Below are positions 34,213-45,338 of a DNA stretch of 64,000 nucleotides, in pieces (position 1 is the first letter of the stretch; every line of letters starts with the position of its first letter). Location of the stretch: positions 32,044,555-32,108,554 of the forward strand of contig OX940870.1 of assembly GCA_954871525.1 (NCBI GenBank), written 5' to 3'. Both the position numbers and the translations under genes were made by a program. The notes below the pieces were generated by a model. That model ran no database searches and was not told the origin of the DNA. It was given only the letters and a program-made list of their open reading frames with translations. The DNA is from Parietaria judaica. Lineage: Eukaryota > Streptophyta > Magnoliopsida > Rosales > Urticaceae.

Positions 34213-34451
34213 TTTTTTGATGACTTTTCTCAATTCCGAGATGAAAAACACGGGATATCATCGAATATATGGGCCCAAAGAAGTTGGTTATGTGTTCGGG
34301 TCAATACCAGAGAACCCAGTGAATACAATTTTCGGTTCGGGCAAAACCTACACAAACTCCATGATAAGCGAATGTTTGCTCTCTTCACTTATGTAAATTA
34401 CCTGGTCAATAATGTCACTTTTTTTTATAATGAACAAAACTATTAAGACGA

Positions 34452-34712
34452 TAGTCCCCAAAATCCCCCCACTGGATTAAACCCGGATATTAAAATATGT
34501 GGGTTTAAAAAAAAAATTGATATGGGCCGTTGGATCATCAAGATCAACGGCCTAGAAAATAGATTTAATTAAAATAAAAAGAAAAACTATAACCCGGATA
34601 CGGATCTATCCGGGATTTTTTTCCCCGGACCCGGATAGATCCGTATCCGGGTTTTTTTTTTAAATAAAAAAATAAAACCCGGATGTGTTTTTGAGGAACA
34701 TTTTGGGGACTA
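34452..34712. mobile_element. Foldback MITE with TAGTCCCCAAAAT ends
   Basis: The ends TAGTCCCCAAAAT and ATTTTGGGGACTA are exact inverted repeats of 13 bp. The interior has large palindromic words: ACCCGGATACGGATCTATCC faces GGATAGATCCGTATCCGGGT around a CGGGATTTTTTTCCCCGGACC centre. Flanking bases ACGA occur on both sides (34448-34451 and 34713-34716), a possible 4-bp duplication. The superfamily is unclear. A truncated relative is at 11560-11697. Confidence 0.7.
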
Positions 34713-34969
34713 ACGAGAATGGATTGTAATATTGGACAATAACGTCACTTGCCAAAGAAAAACGGACTCGAAAAACGGACTCGAAAAATATCTCCACGAC
34801 ACGAGTCAAGGAAACGGACTCACCTGTTTTCTTTACCTTTGTCCTTTTATTGATTCGTCACCATCCAAACCCAAGTTAGAAAGTGCCTTATGCTCGGAAA
34901 TTAAAGCCGTGCGACACTACACCACTTCTCAATTCACCAGACAAGCGTACGGATTCACACCCTCTTCCT

Positions 34970-36657
34970 ATGGATTCCCTCTCCTCGGTTTCACCGTCTT
35001 TGCTTCTGCCGCCCACCCGCGGCTCCCGCGCGCGCACCTTACGTCTCCCAGCCCGGCAGCTTGGCCCGCTGTTCGGCGCACCGTGCTCGCCGGCGGCGGC
35101 GAAGAGACGGTGGCGACGCGCCGCCGGAAGATCGAGCGGCGGCAGTGCAAGCGACGATGAGGTGGAGAGGGCTCTGCACATGGACGGGACGATCCCTGGG
35201 AGCTCCGAGGAGTTCGTGAAGAGAGTGTCCTCGCGTGCCTACGACATGCGCAGACACCTCCACCAGTCGCTCGATAGCAGCAGCTACGACGGTATGTTTG
35301 GAATCTCAATCATTTCATCTTCGCCATTGATATACAGATTTTGTTTGCTAGGGTTTAACACGGATGATCAGTCCCGATTCAGTGTTATTGTCCCGTTCTT
35401 CTGATCCAACCAGCTATCAGTTAGCAATTAGAAAATGAAATTACCCTTCCTGTCCTGATCAGTATTGGAGGCGAACCCGTGGAGAGATCCTTCGAAGCCC
35501 GTCTACGTTCTAACACAGAGCGAAAACCAGCTTTGCACGATGAAGACGAGAAGAAATCGCAGGTCGGTTTTTCTGTCTTTTATCCGAGACTAAGAGGAGA
35601 AACAACCTGTTTCCCAACTTGGCTTTTGCCTCTTTGCAGCGAAGTTGAAAGGGAGCTCGGAATGCTGTTTTCGAAGGGGCGCTTGTTCAGGTCTGGGCTC
35701 GGGAACCAAGCCAAGCAACCGAAAAGTGGGTCGAAGTTCCAGATGCTCGTGGAGGATGTTCGGGAAGGAGTACTTGTAAGTCCTTAATGTATTACTCTAT
35801 TTTCTATCAAAACAAATGGCTGTTAGTAATGATGAAAAAGTCGCATTAACCGATTAGAAAAACAAGTAATTATCTGCTAATGCTCTCTAAACTAATCGTG
35901 TTGTCGCGTTTTCCGTTTAAATCTTTTTTATGCCAATTTCCCATGCACTTGTCACGTTGTTTCAATTTCCCTTTTAAACATTTTTTATGGCAGTTTCGCC
36001 TGTGAATTCGTCATTTCTCGCTAATTTCTCCCTTGATTGTTAATAAATCGGGTGTTATTCCCCCGTGCTAGTACATTTATGATGATTTTGTGTCTAAACT
36101 CTAGTACGAGCATTGGACGGAGCTGAAATTTTGATATAAGTCGTCGATTGATTAACAATCAGACTGAAGTTTATTACAAGTTGGATTATTCTTAGCGAGC
36201 ATAGCTGATAACTACTCATAGAAAATATTCAGTTCTTCGGAGCGAATCAATCACTAATAATCTTACATCAAGCTCCATAGAGACCGGTGAACAAGCTTAG
36301 TTTCTAATCTTGTCTCGTCAGGTATTTGAAGACGAAAATGAAGCCGTAAAATACTGCGACCTACTGCAAGGAGGCGGCAAGGGTTGTGAAGGTGTCGCGG
36401 AGGTTGACGCCTCATTGGTAAAAGTCCCGAACAATCTCTGAAACTACGCTCGTGTTTTGTCAACTTCGCTGGTCGCTGTATAGTTGACTTTTTGGATTGG
36501 TGTCCGTTGACTTTTGCAGGTGTTTGACCTCTGCCAGAAAATGAGAGCTCTAGCGGTTCTGTTCCGCAGAGGGAGAACCCCGCCTCTGCCGCAGAGCCTC
36601 GAACTGAACCTCAGGGCCCGTAAACGCTCACTGGAAGATCAAGAGGACATGAAATGA
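34970..36657 (+). CDS. DUF3110-like chloroplast protein
   Basis: Five exons: 34970-35291, 35463-35562, 35640-35775, 36322-36417 and 36520-36657, giving 263 residues. The first about 60 residues are Ser/Arg/Pro/Ala-rich with few acids (MDSLSSVSPSLLLPPTRGSR...), typical of a plastid transit peptide. The mature part has SDDEVERALHMDGTIPGSSE and SSRAYDMRRHLHQSLDSSSY, then KPVYVLTQSENQLCTM and, after a variable loop, GVLVFEDENEAVKYCDLLQG and a region ending VFDLCQKMRALAVLFRRGRT. The VYVL opening and VFEDE-A--YCDLL block match my memory of DUF3110, a family shared by cyanobacteria and plastids with no settled function. All four introns have GT-AG ends and the frame closes exactly. The start gives the best transit peptide; an in-frame upstream Met was not used. 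Confidence 0.8.
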
Positions 36658-37634
36658 AAACTTTCCTCAAGATTGAAAGTGGCAAACTGTCATCTCGATT
36701 GGGATGGTTGTGCATACACACATATACAGTATATCATATATGTACAGATTTAAAAACTTAGATGGTACGTTCGTCAACTACTATTATATAACATTGTGTA
36801 TGAAAAAATAAAATAAAATTGAAGAGTAGAATAGAGAAAGTCCACATTTAGAGCTTTAAATTGCTAAAAGACCTCATTTAGGTTTTGAATCAAATCCATA
36901 CCCTATAATATCCCGGTTTTTCACGAGCCTTTGAAAGGTTGTGGTCCCATATTGACCCAAAGTTGTGCATTATTGGCGCAGTTTACCCTTCAAAAAATTA
37001 AGTAGGTTTGTCATCGAATAAATAGATGTAGTGTTTTAATTTTATTACAATTTGAATACATTTACCACAATTAACCTAATTTCTATTAAAGCCATTAAAT
37101 GTTGAAACGTAGGAAAAATCAATGAATGCTGTTATTTGATTAGATTCCACAAGAACAAAAGAAGATAGAAACAGAATCATGTGGTGATGATTATTTTTCT
37201 ATTTTTGAGATGCTCGTTCTCCAAAGAAGATATATATATCTCTCATTGGTTTGGTGGTGGTACCAAACGTATAACTGGTTTCATCGTATACCAAACTTTT
37301 CGACAACATTAGATACGAATTTCATTTATCAAACCTAAAAAGACTTTTCTTGCTCCACAAAAGTTTTACTTGGAGGATTAAATTAAACTAAATAATGCAT
37401 CGTGCAATGATGTTGACTTTTTTTCTTAATTGGGTTTTATATGTCAATGGGAATATCTAATTCTTGTATTAAACACCACATACAAGTATTTTAAAATAAC
37501 TTATACGATTCTACTTATGTAAGCAACCCAATGGGCTTTATATATTATATAACCCTCACGTGGCGTCTACGTCTGCCTAACATGAACGACAAAGTAATAC
37601 GTTGAGACAAAATAATTTGTATAATTATAATAAA
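36658..37634. other. Intergenic, no gene seen
   Basis: It includes the 3' UTR of the DUF3110-like gene (to about 36760), then AT-rich DNA. Nothing assignable was found apart from the MITE that begins at 37635. Confidence 0.55.
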
Positions 37635-37907
37635 AGCAAATAACGGCATAATAATTCTTAAGTTATCTAAATTCCAAATATATTTTTAAAAGCAAAAAAT
37701 AGAAATAATATTGTTTTTTTTTTCCGCCGTTATTGTCCAAATGTTAAATTACATGTGTGGCGCTCCACATAACTATTCTATTTCAATCCAATTTTTACGT
37801 TTTGGCATTGTGTACCACCATTGTGTACCAGTACTTTTAATTTTTGACTTTTGCGAATATGCATGTACCTTTAAATAACTTAAAGGTATTTATGCCGCTA
37901 TTTGCTC
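37635..37907. mobile_element. MULE-type MITE, diverged
   Basis: The left end reads AAGCAAATAACGGCATAATA and continues TTCTTAAGTTATCTAAA. The right end, reverse-complemented, reads GAGCAAATAGCGGCATAAAT and continues ACCTTTAAGTTATTTAAA. They match over about 35 bp with several differences. The core ATAGCGGCATAA is shared with the MITE at 25604-25777. Flanks are TA-rich, so the expected 9-bp duplication cannot be read with confidence. Confidence 0.6.
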
Positions 37908-38344
37908 TAATAATATAATACATTAACTTGTATAGCACTAAGGGATTCACAATTCGCATAATGACCTTTGATGCAATTTATTCTTGTGAGTTTTTTTTTT
38001 AAAAAAGGACATTACTCTTTATGTAATCAAAATAAATAAAAAATTAATCCGATATTCGATACTTTAATGTCAATAGATTTGAAAAAATTATGCTTGATTG
38101 AATAGTCTCAAACTTTAGTATTACTGATAATGACCGACTTATGTGATTAATTAACGAGTAAGGAGGGGCAAATATGCTAGTTTTGACAAATATAAAGAGC
38201 GTTATAGTCAAAAGATAAAATTGGGCGCCAAATCCAAAATATCGGTAGTTACTCTCTCTCTCTTACAATAATAATATTAAATATTTATAATACATTAATT
38301 TGTCGGGCTCCAAAAGTCGTTGAAGTCTTTCATTTGCTCTCGAT

Positions 38345-38346
<2 letters not shown>

Positions 38347-38379
<33 letters not shown>
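38347..38379 (+). repeat. (AG)n run in the VIK 5' UTR region
   Basis: About 16 AG units lie 57 bp before the VIK start codon. GA repeats near plant starts are common core-promoter or 5' UTR elements bound by BPC/GAGA-type factors. Confidence 0.85.
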
Positions 38380-38383
<4 letters not shown>

Positions 38384-38435
38384 TGATCTGAGTCACTGAA
38401 ATAGAAAGTCAGCTCGATCAATCCGATCTCCGACG

Positions 38436-41400
38436 ATGAGCTCGGAGTCGCCGGAGGCGGGAGCTTCGTCGGCGGCGGCGGAGAAGGGGAAGCAGAAGGA
38501 GAAGGCGCGCGTGAGCCGGACGTCGCTGATCCTGTGGCACGCGCACCAGAACGACGCCGCCGCCGTGAGGAAGCTCCTGGAGGAGGACCGCTCGCTCGTC
38601 ACCGCGCACGACTACGACAACCGCACGCCGCTCCACGTCGCCTCGCTCCACGGCTGGGTCGACGTCGCCAAGTGCCTCATCGAATTCGGCGCCGACGTCA
38701 ACGCCCAGGACCGCTGGAAGAACACGGTGCGTATAATTCATCCATATCTCGATCCATCGCTTCACTGCGAGAAATCTTGCTGGTTTTCATTGATTCAAGA
38801 AATGCTGATTTTGGGCGCATGACAGCCCCTGGCTGATGCTGAAGGAGCCAAGAAGCACGCCGTGATTGAGCTTTTGAAGTCTTATGGTGGATCGTCTTAT
38901 GTAAGTCCTGACTTGATCGAACCTCTTGATTGTGGTGTGTTATCGCTATACAATCGCATTATACTGCATTAGTTTCTTGATCACTATATACGAAGCTGCC
39001 AAAAATCGTGATTAGTTTGGTGTATTTCATGATTTGGTTAGTCAATCTCAAGGTTCTTAAGTCTTCGGTGTTCACACTGCAGGGCCAAACTGGAAGCCAT
39101 TTCGAGCCGAAGCCCGTGCCGCCCCCTCTGCCTAACAAGTGTGACTGGGAAATTGAACCTGCGGAGCTCGACTTCTCGGGATCAAGTATCATCGGAAAGG
39201 TGCAAAATTTAGGTTTGTTGGGAAATGGGAATCGTAATGAAGACATAGCTTGTTTAGTCGGGAAGATTTTCGAACTGCTTTCTCTCTTCAGATTGTATTG
39301 AATATCTAGTTAGTTTTCTGAAGGTTTCATCTGAGTAAATTTGTACTTTATGACAGAAGGTTGTAATTCTGACCCCAAATTCGCAGACTATAATGACTGC
39401 ATACTTTTAATTAGTGAGGCCATGTCTTGGAACTAAATCCATTGTTGTTTTACATTTCGGTTAGTCAGTGAATTTTCTTTTGGTGGGATGATTTTTGTGT
39501 AGGGATCGTTCGGTGAGATTCTTAAAGCTCATTGGCGAGGAACACCGGTCGCTGTGAAACGGATTCTACCATCTCTTTCAGATGACAGATTAGTCATGTA
39601 AGCTTCATCATTCATCAACCGTGTCTTGATTTAGTTTTGCTGCGATAGACATGCTTGTTTATAGATTTGTTCAAAACAATCTTTAGAAAGTTTTTTATTT
39701 TCAGCTTTTCATACTGAAATTAGAAAAATGATTGAAACTTATATTTATTGCCGATTTTGTCGTTCGCTTTTTCTTTACAACAATTAAACATGTAAATAAT
39801 TCTTTTAAATAAGTATTTAGATAACTATTGAAAAAATTGTGACCATTTTTGGTTACATTTTAAAAACAGTTAGAAAGGGACATTATAGAAGTATAACCAA
39901 TCTAAAGATCCATGTTCAAGATATGATTCTCGGGTGCAGCTGTTTATTTTCTTCTTGACGCATGAAAATGTAACTATTTGCTTACATGTTGATTTTTTAT
40001 TTTATTTTTAATTCAGTCAGGACTTCCGGCACGAGGTCAATTTGCTAGTAAAGCTCCGCCACCCTAACATAGTTCAGTTTCTGGGGGCTGTCACTGAGAG
40101 AAAGCCACTTATGCTAATAACAGAGTATCTACGAGGGGTATCTTCTCTCATACTCATCTCGTAAATGAAGAACGAAACAGAATTTTGTAATTCTACTTTT
40201 AACATACGAAGGCACTGCTGATAATTTCTTCTTTTTCGTGTACAGGGTGATCTTCATCAGTACCTAAAGGAGAAAGGCTCTCTTAATCCTTTGACAGCCG
40301 TTAACTTCGCCTTGGACATCGCCAGGTACTTATCTTCGTAATATTTTTATTATAAAAACTTGAGAGTTATCTTCTGCAACCCTTTATACGCCCGTTCTGA
40401 TTTGAGGTTATGTTGATCGAACTCGAAATCTTATATTACCAGGGGAATGGCTTATCTTCACAACGAACCAAACGTTATCATTCACAGGGACCTAAAACCA
40501 AGGTGAAATAATTATGTTGATAAATGATTAATTCCTGTTTAAATTGTATGACTTTTTTGTTTAAGGGGGTGTGACATAATGCAAGTTTTCTCTACGTATC
40601 AGGAATGTACTGTTAGTCAATTCTAGCGCAGATCATCTAAAAGTTGGAGATTTCGGGCTGAGCAAGCTCATCAAGGTTCAGAACACTCACGACGTGTACA
40701 AAATGACCGGCGAGACCGGAAGTTGTGAGTATCATTATCGCGTGTAACACTTTCGTTGGATTAAGTAAACTCAAACTGTGATTGGTACTTAATAACTTTG
40801 TATTTATTTCCTCGTCCTATGCATGTGAACAATCAAAGACCGGTATATGGCTCCGGAGGTCTTCAAGCACCGGAGATATGATAAGAAGGTTGACGTGTTC
40901 TCCTTTGGAATGATCCTTTACGAGGTAACACACTTCTCTTCTTGAACTGTAGACAAAGCGTGCATTTTTACCCAATTTCTTACACAATAAAGCTCAATTG
41001 ATTCAGATGCTCGAAGGAGAGCCACCGCTTGCGAGTTACGAGCCTTACGAGGCAGCTAAATATGTGGCTGATGGACACAGACCTCAGTTTCGCTCCAAAG
41101 GTTTCACCCCTGATTTGAGAGAGTGAGTATCCCAACTTTCGGGTTTTCCTTCGTTTTAAATTTTGTGAAACTTTTATACTATAATCCCTGAACCGGTAAC
41201 AACACCTATGTCAATTACTGCATAATAATTCGCAACATCGGTTTTGAAACTGAAACCTCCTGCAAGTAACAAGCTATTTCTAAATCACTGAAAATATAAT
41301 TACAGTGTTATTTTCGTCGTAGAACTTATTCGAGAGAGTAAGTCTGAAGCTTCATTTGGCCAGTCTTTTAATGTTATTCCCTAAAATCAGTACCAACGCC

Positions 41401-41609
41401 TTTGTAAATCATCGCATTCTAAGCCGTAATATGTCAGGTATTTGTTATACAAATTTTAACGTGTTGCCGTTCGAAATTCTAGTTTGACGGAGCATTGTTG
41501 GGCAGCAGACATGAATCAGAGACCTCCATTTCTGGAAATTCTCAAGAAGCTCGACAAGATCAAGGAAAATTTGCCAACGGATCATCACTGGAGTCTATTC
41601 AACTCGTGA
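38436..41609 (+). CDS. VIK: VIK-type ankyrin-repeat Raf-like protein kinase
   Basis: Eleven exons: 38436-38726, 38826-38900, 39083-39199, 39503-39597, 40017-40137, 40246-40325, 40443-40502, 40603-40724, 40839-40924, 41007-41122 and 41483-41609, giving 429 residues. Residues about 30-120 are ankyrin repeats (RTPLHVASLHGWVDVAKCLI, FGADVNAQDRWKNTPLADAE). The kinase domain has the Gly loop GKGSFGEI, lysine in VAVKR, HEVNLLVKLRHPNIVQF, catalytic HRDLKPRN, DFG in VGDFGLSK, and YMAPEVF. The sequence follows Arabidopsis VIK (VH1-interacting kinase), a group C Raf-like/integrin-linked kinase, nearly throughout. VIK links a vascular receptor kinase to auxin and brassinosteroid signalling and phosphorylates the tonoplast monosaccharide transporter TMT1. 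Exon 11 gives Asp where VIK has Glu (LRD-L), set by the GA|GT junction. All key catalytic residues are present, so it should be active. Confidence 0.95.
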
Positions 41610-42246
41610 TTGTAACAAACAAATTTCGTATTCGACGTACACAAATTTGCCATATTTTCGACTGACATTTCCAGTTGCGGAAACTGGGAAAGCTTGTGAG
41701 AATTGTTATTTTTTTCTGTGATTTTAATTGTTGGACAATGACAAACGATGGTCATTCCTTTTGTGGCTTTTGAATACATAATGAGAGTTGAGAAGAAAGC
41801 TTATGAGACTACTTTTTTCTTGCTTTCTGAAGAATGAATTTGAAGGACCGAGGTGGAAAATAACCGAAACAAACAGGAATTCATCGGGAATTCTCTAAAC
41901 TATCGAGAATTTCCAACAAGTTCGAAATAAAAGAAACCAAATGACATCATGAGTTCGAACTGTCGTATACGTTTATTACCATTATTTATACAACAAATAT
42001 TATTTCAAATCCGATTTACAGCATTAGTTAGAGTTAACAAACCTTACAAAATAAAAGATTATACTCCGGTAAAGGCATCTGACGAGATTCTAATTGCCGT
42101 CAAAGGCAGATAAAATTATATAAGATTCCCGGTTAATTTGACAATGTCATCTGAAAAAAGTTCTATCTCAGTTGTAAGAAAAGAAAAGTGTCATATTTCA
42201 GGAGTAAAAATGCTTCTGAAATAATTTACAAGATGATATAACAAAA
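41610..42246. other. Spacer between convergent VIK and p24 genes
   Basis: 637 bp between two genes pointing at each other. It should hold both 3' UTRs and terminators. No further gene seen. Confidence 0.65.
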
Positions 42247-43973
42247 TCAAATCAGCTTCTTCTTCACGAAGAAGGTCTTCAAGTGCCATACTTGCAACCC
42301 CGCCACCGATAAGCAAATGAGGAGCGAGACAAAGCTCAACGACCCCATCATCGAGTTTGTGCTTCTGTTAAGATCCTGCATCTCGTCCTCTCTGAAACAC
42401 ACAAAAACGACATTTCATTATCCTTTATTCAGAAAGAACAACTAACAAGATAAACACGGGCTTGAGGATTAAGGATAAATCGTTACCTCTCGCGGAGATA
42501 AAACATCTCCTCGTGAATTGAAGTTATGGTCTCCTGCATTTTCTTAAGTTCAATCTCCATCGCCTGGCAGTCGAAAACACGGAAGCATAAATATTGTATT
42601 CCACGTCCCAATCAAACATAAAATTTACTATTTTGTATATTCGGATGGAAATACTTTAATTCTTTATTTCTCTATTATATAATTCAAAAACCTCATGCAT
42701 GTGTACGTATTGTCCTTACAACTTAAGCTTGACAGAGACAAGAATCGTGTGACTTATAAGCCTTAATCATTAAGCTACAGCATTTCGACGATGGTTTTAA
42801 GATGTCCAATTAGGCAACTGTTAGTAAAAAAAAAAATGCATCGTGCTAAAAGACACGGTTTCAAAATGAGCTTTGCGGCTCAGTATATACATAGGCAAGA
42901 AGTAACAGAAAATATCCATCCACCACGAAGATTAATCAGAATAACTCTCTTCGATTGGATTTAATTCAAATCACGGGCTATGACCAAAAACAACCGAGAA
43001 CATAGTTTTAATTTTGACACATTCAATTGTTGTCCTAACCTGTCAACCTGGATTAAACGTCATTCCGATAAGCTAATAGAATTGTGTCATAAATCTTAGC
43101 TAAGCCTAATGGGATATTTCACCCTCTGCCTATTTTAAAGGAAACGAAAACAAATATTTTATCCATGCCCGGCTCCCATAATTCCTTCTGAATAGAATTC
43201 TGCGGGACGAAATCGCAGAGACACGACAGATTCTAGTTCTGAGCCACACGAATAAATAAAATCCGAAGGCTTAAACTAGAAAGACCCTTCAAACAAGCAA
43301 TTCAGCATCTTGAATTCCATAAACGCAAACCTCGAAAACATCCAATCCAACCACATTGCTAAAACAGAAATCCCGACCACCGGATCGAAATCCTTTACCG
43401 ATTCGACAACCTTCAACCGCATAATTGGGGAAAGATATAAACAAAATCCGAAAGCTCACCTCAACAGAGCCTTTCTTGGCGACGTTGGACCAGTCCTTGG
43501 TGGTGATCCCAGTCTTCCAATCGAAGTCAACGCTGAACTTGATCTGAGGGGTGTGGTCGGCTGCGAAGAAGCACGCCATGTAATCGCCGGCCTCCGCCGC
43601 CGTGAAAGCGAACTCCCCCTTCTCCACGTGCTCCGAGTAGTGGTAGCTGTTCCCGTAATGCGAAGTCACCTGCGATCGAATCGAATCCGATCACCAGCCA
43701 CAACCTAATTTTCCCCCAAAGCGCGAAACAAATTGGACAGAGACGACGTACCCGAACGGTGATCTTGTGCGTGTCCGGGATGGGTTGACCCTCGGTCGGG
43801 TTGACAACGCTGTACTTGCCGACCGTCATGGAATTGCTCTTGATGTCCTCGGCGATGCACTTGCTGTGGCCCGATTGGAGCTCGAACTGCAGGGCCCGCG
43901 AGGCGGAGAAGAGGAAGCCGAACCCTAGGGCGAGGGCGATCAGAGGCAGGAGGAGGGGTCTGGATCGAGGCAT
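42247..43973 (-). CDS. p24-delta transmembrane emp24 cargo receptor
   Basis: Four exons on minus: 43973-43752, 43669-43460, 42563-42487 and 42391-42247, giving 217 residues. A signal peptide (LLLPLIALALGFGFLFSASR) precedes a GOLD domain beginning LQFELQSGHSKCIAEDI; its Cys pair is in SKCIAED and YMACFFAAD. Then come IKFSVDFDWKTGI, a coiled coil (AMEIELKKMQETITSIHEEM), a membrane helix (GSLSFVSLLICLSVAGLQVW) and the cytosolic tail HLKTFFVKKKLI. The FF and KKLI signals bind COPII and COPI coats. p24 proteins cycle between ER and Golgi and load cargo such as GPI-anchored proteins. The KTGITTKDW motif and domain order fit the plant delta class. The exon 1/exon 2 junction gives VRV-TSHYGN. Confidence 0.93.
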
Positions 43974-44167
43974 GGCGGAAGAAGGAGAGGAAAAAACCCA
44001 GACGCAGAGAGAGAAAGGTGGGTCCTTTCCTTCTTCTTCTTCCTCCTTCTCGGGGACGACGAATCTAGAGAGAGAGAGAGGAGAAACCTTGAAGAAGAAG
44101 AAGCGGAGAAGAGAGAGAAAGACGAGGAGAGAGAGAGAGAGAAACTCGGAGGTGTACGTCTCACGAT

Positions 44168-44207
44168 CCAATGGTCATGTGACTGGATGTACGTCATGAC
44201 ACGTGGC
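44168..44207 (-). promoter_or_regulatory. Cluster of CCAAT, ACGTCA and G-box sites upstream of p24
   Basis: About 200-235 bp before the start codon there are CCAAT (44168-44172, plus orientation), ACGTCA (44191-44196) and TGACACGTGGC (44197-44207). These are bZIP-type sites. Secretory-pathway genes often use bZIP sites in the unfolded-protein response, but the exact ERSE spacing is not met. Confidence 0.35.
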
Positions 44208-44916
44208 GGATTCTTATTGGGACAAACACGTTTTTTAGGTTGGGCTGAAAATAGTGGGTCCAAGTCTGGTTAGCATTAAAATAGTACGGGTATTTGCGGC
44301 GGAAATACTTTACGTCTTAGTTTAAAGTAGAGTAAATATAGGTAAAAGTATCTCGAAGTACATAAAATTTCACAGCATATTCCAAATCTTATCTTACTAT
44401 GGTAAATGTATAAAAACTAATTTTTTTCAAGCTACCGTAAGTTTCGAGTGACTTCTGTTATGACTCATTTATCAAATGTCACTTGTCACCTTATAGTATC
44501 ACTGACAAGAGAATCAATAGTTGCTAATCCTGTAGACAGATTAAAGTGGTCTCACGCAAGATCTAGGGTTTTTCTACTATAAAACAGTAAAGTCGGAGAT
44601 GCTAACTCCGAATGTTAGGTTACAAACTCCGACTATGAGGTTAACATCTTTGAATTCGAGGGAAGGAATTTACCCGCCCTATGTCGATTCGGAAAGCACG
44701 CCATTCGAGAAGGAGATTCTGAAATTACAGAGGTTTGGTTTGATTAAGCTGAAAATAGAATACATTGGCGTGTAAAAATGTGATAATTGATATTCGGCTG
44801 ATAAGTTATAATGGAAGCACCTAAGACTTACGATGACATGAAAATGTTAATTTTTGTACTTCTACCACGACAAAATAGGATTAGGAATATGCCATTGAAT
44901 TTTGTGTACTTCAAAG
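44208..44916. other. Intergenic, no gene seen
   Basis: It includes distal p24 promoter sequence and ordinary AT-rich DNA. No recognisable element precedes the hAT end at 44917. Confidence 0.5.
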
Positions 44917-44999
44917 CAAGGATTCTAATGCCGTTTTTGCCGATAAATCGTTTGCCGTTATCGACGGAGTAATCGTTTGCCGATGGATTTATCGATGGC

Positions 45000-45338
45000 T
45001 GATGTAGAGCGGAATACGAAGAACACGAAGAACACGTCTTTGCGAGAATAAACTCGACTTCACAAGCTAAAGCTCGATTTTTAATTCATAATCAACTAAA
45101 AACTTACACATGTTTTCTCTTGCTTATATAGCATAAATGTAGCATAAATGAAACCTAATAATAATCATAAAAAACTTGATCTAATGTACCTAATATAATT
45201 ATAATAAAATCAAAATAAATCAAAGAAACTAATGAAGATAATAGCATAATAAAAGATGATAAAAGAGATTGATTCATGATTGATTCATGTGCATGAATCA
45301 AGGGGATTTGATTTCCAATTAGCACATCACGTAATGCA
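45000..45338 (-). repeat. LTR copy 1
   Basis: 339 bp, TGATGTAGAG...TAATGCA on plus. In element orientation it is the terminal 3' LTR. The left Gag frame ends inside it (45155). Confidence 0.9.

Noticed and set aside
34148..34215. Possible tRNA gene (A and B boxes)
   Set aside because: No acceptor or anticodon stems form; sequence aligns with SINE heads elsewhere in the window.
43801..44263. Frames in the CT/GA-rich region before the p24 start
   Set aside because: Low-complexity 5' UTR sequence; the p24 signal peptide and exon structure fix the real start at 43973.
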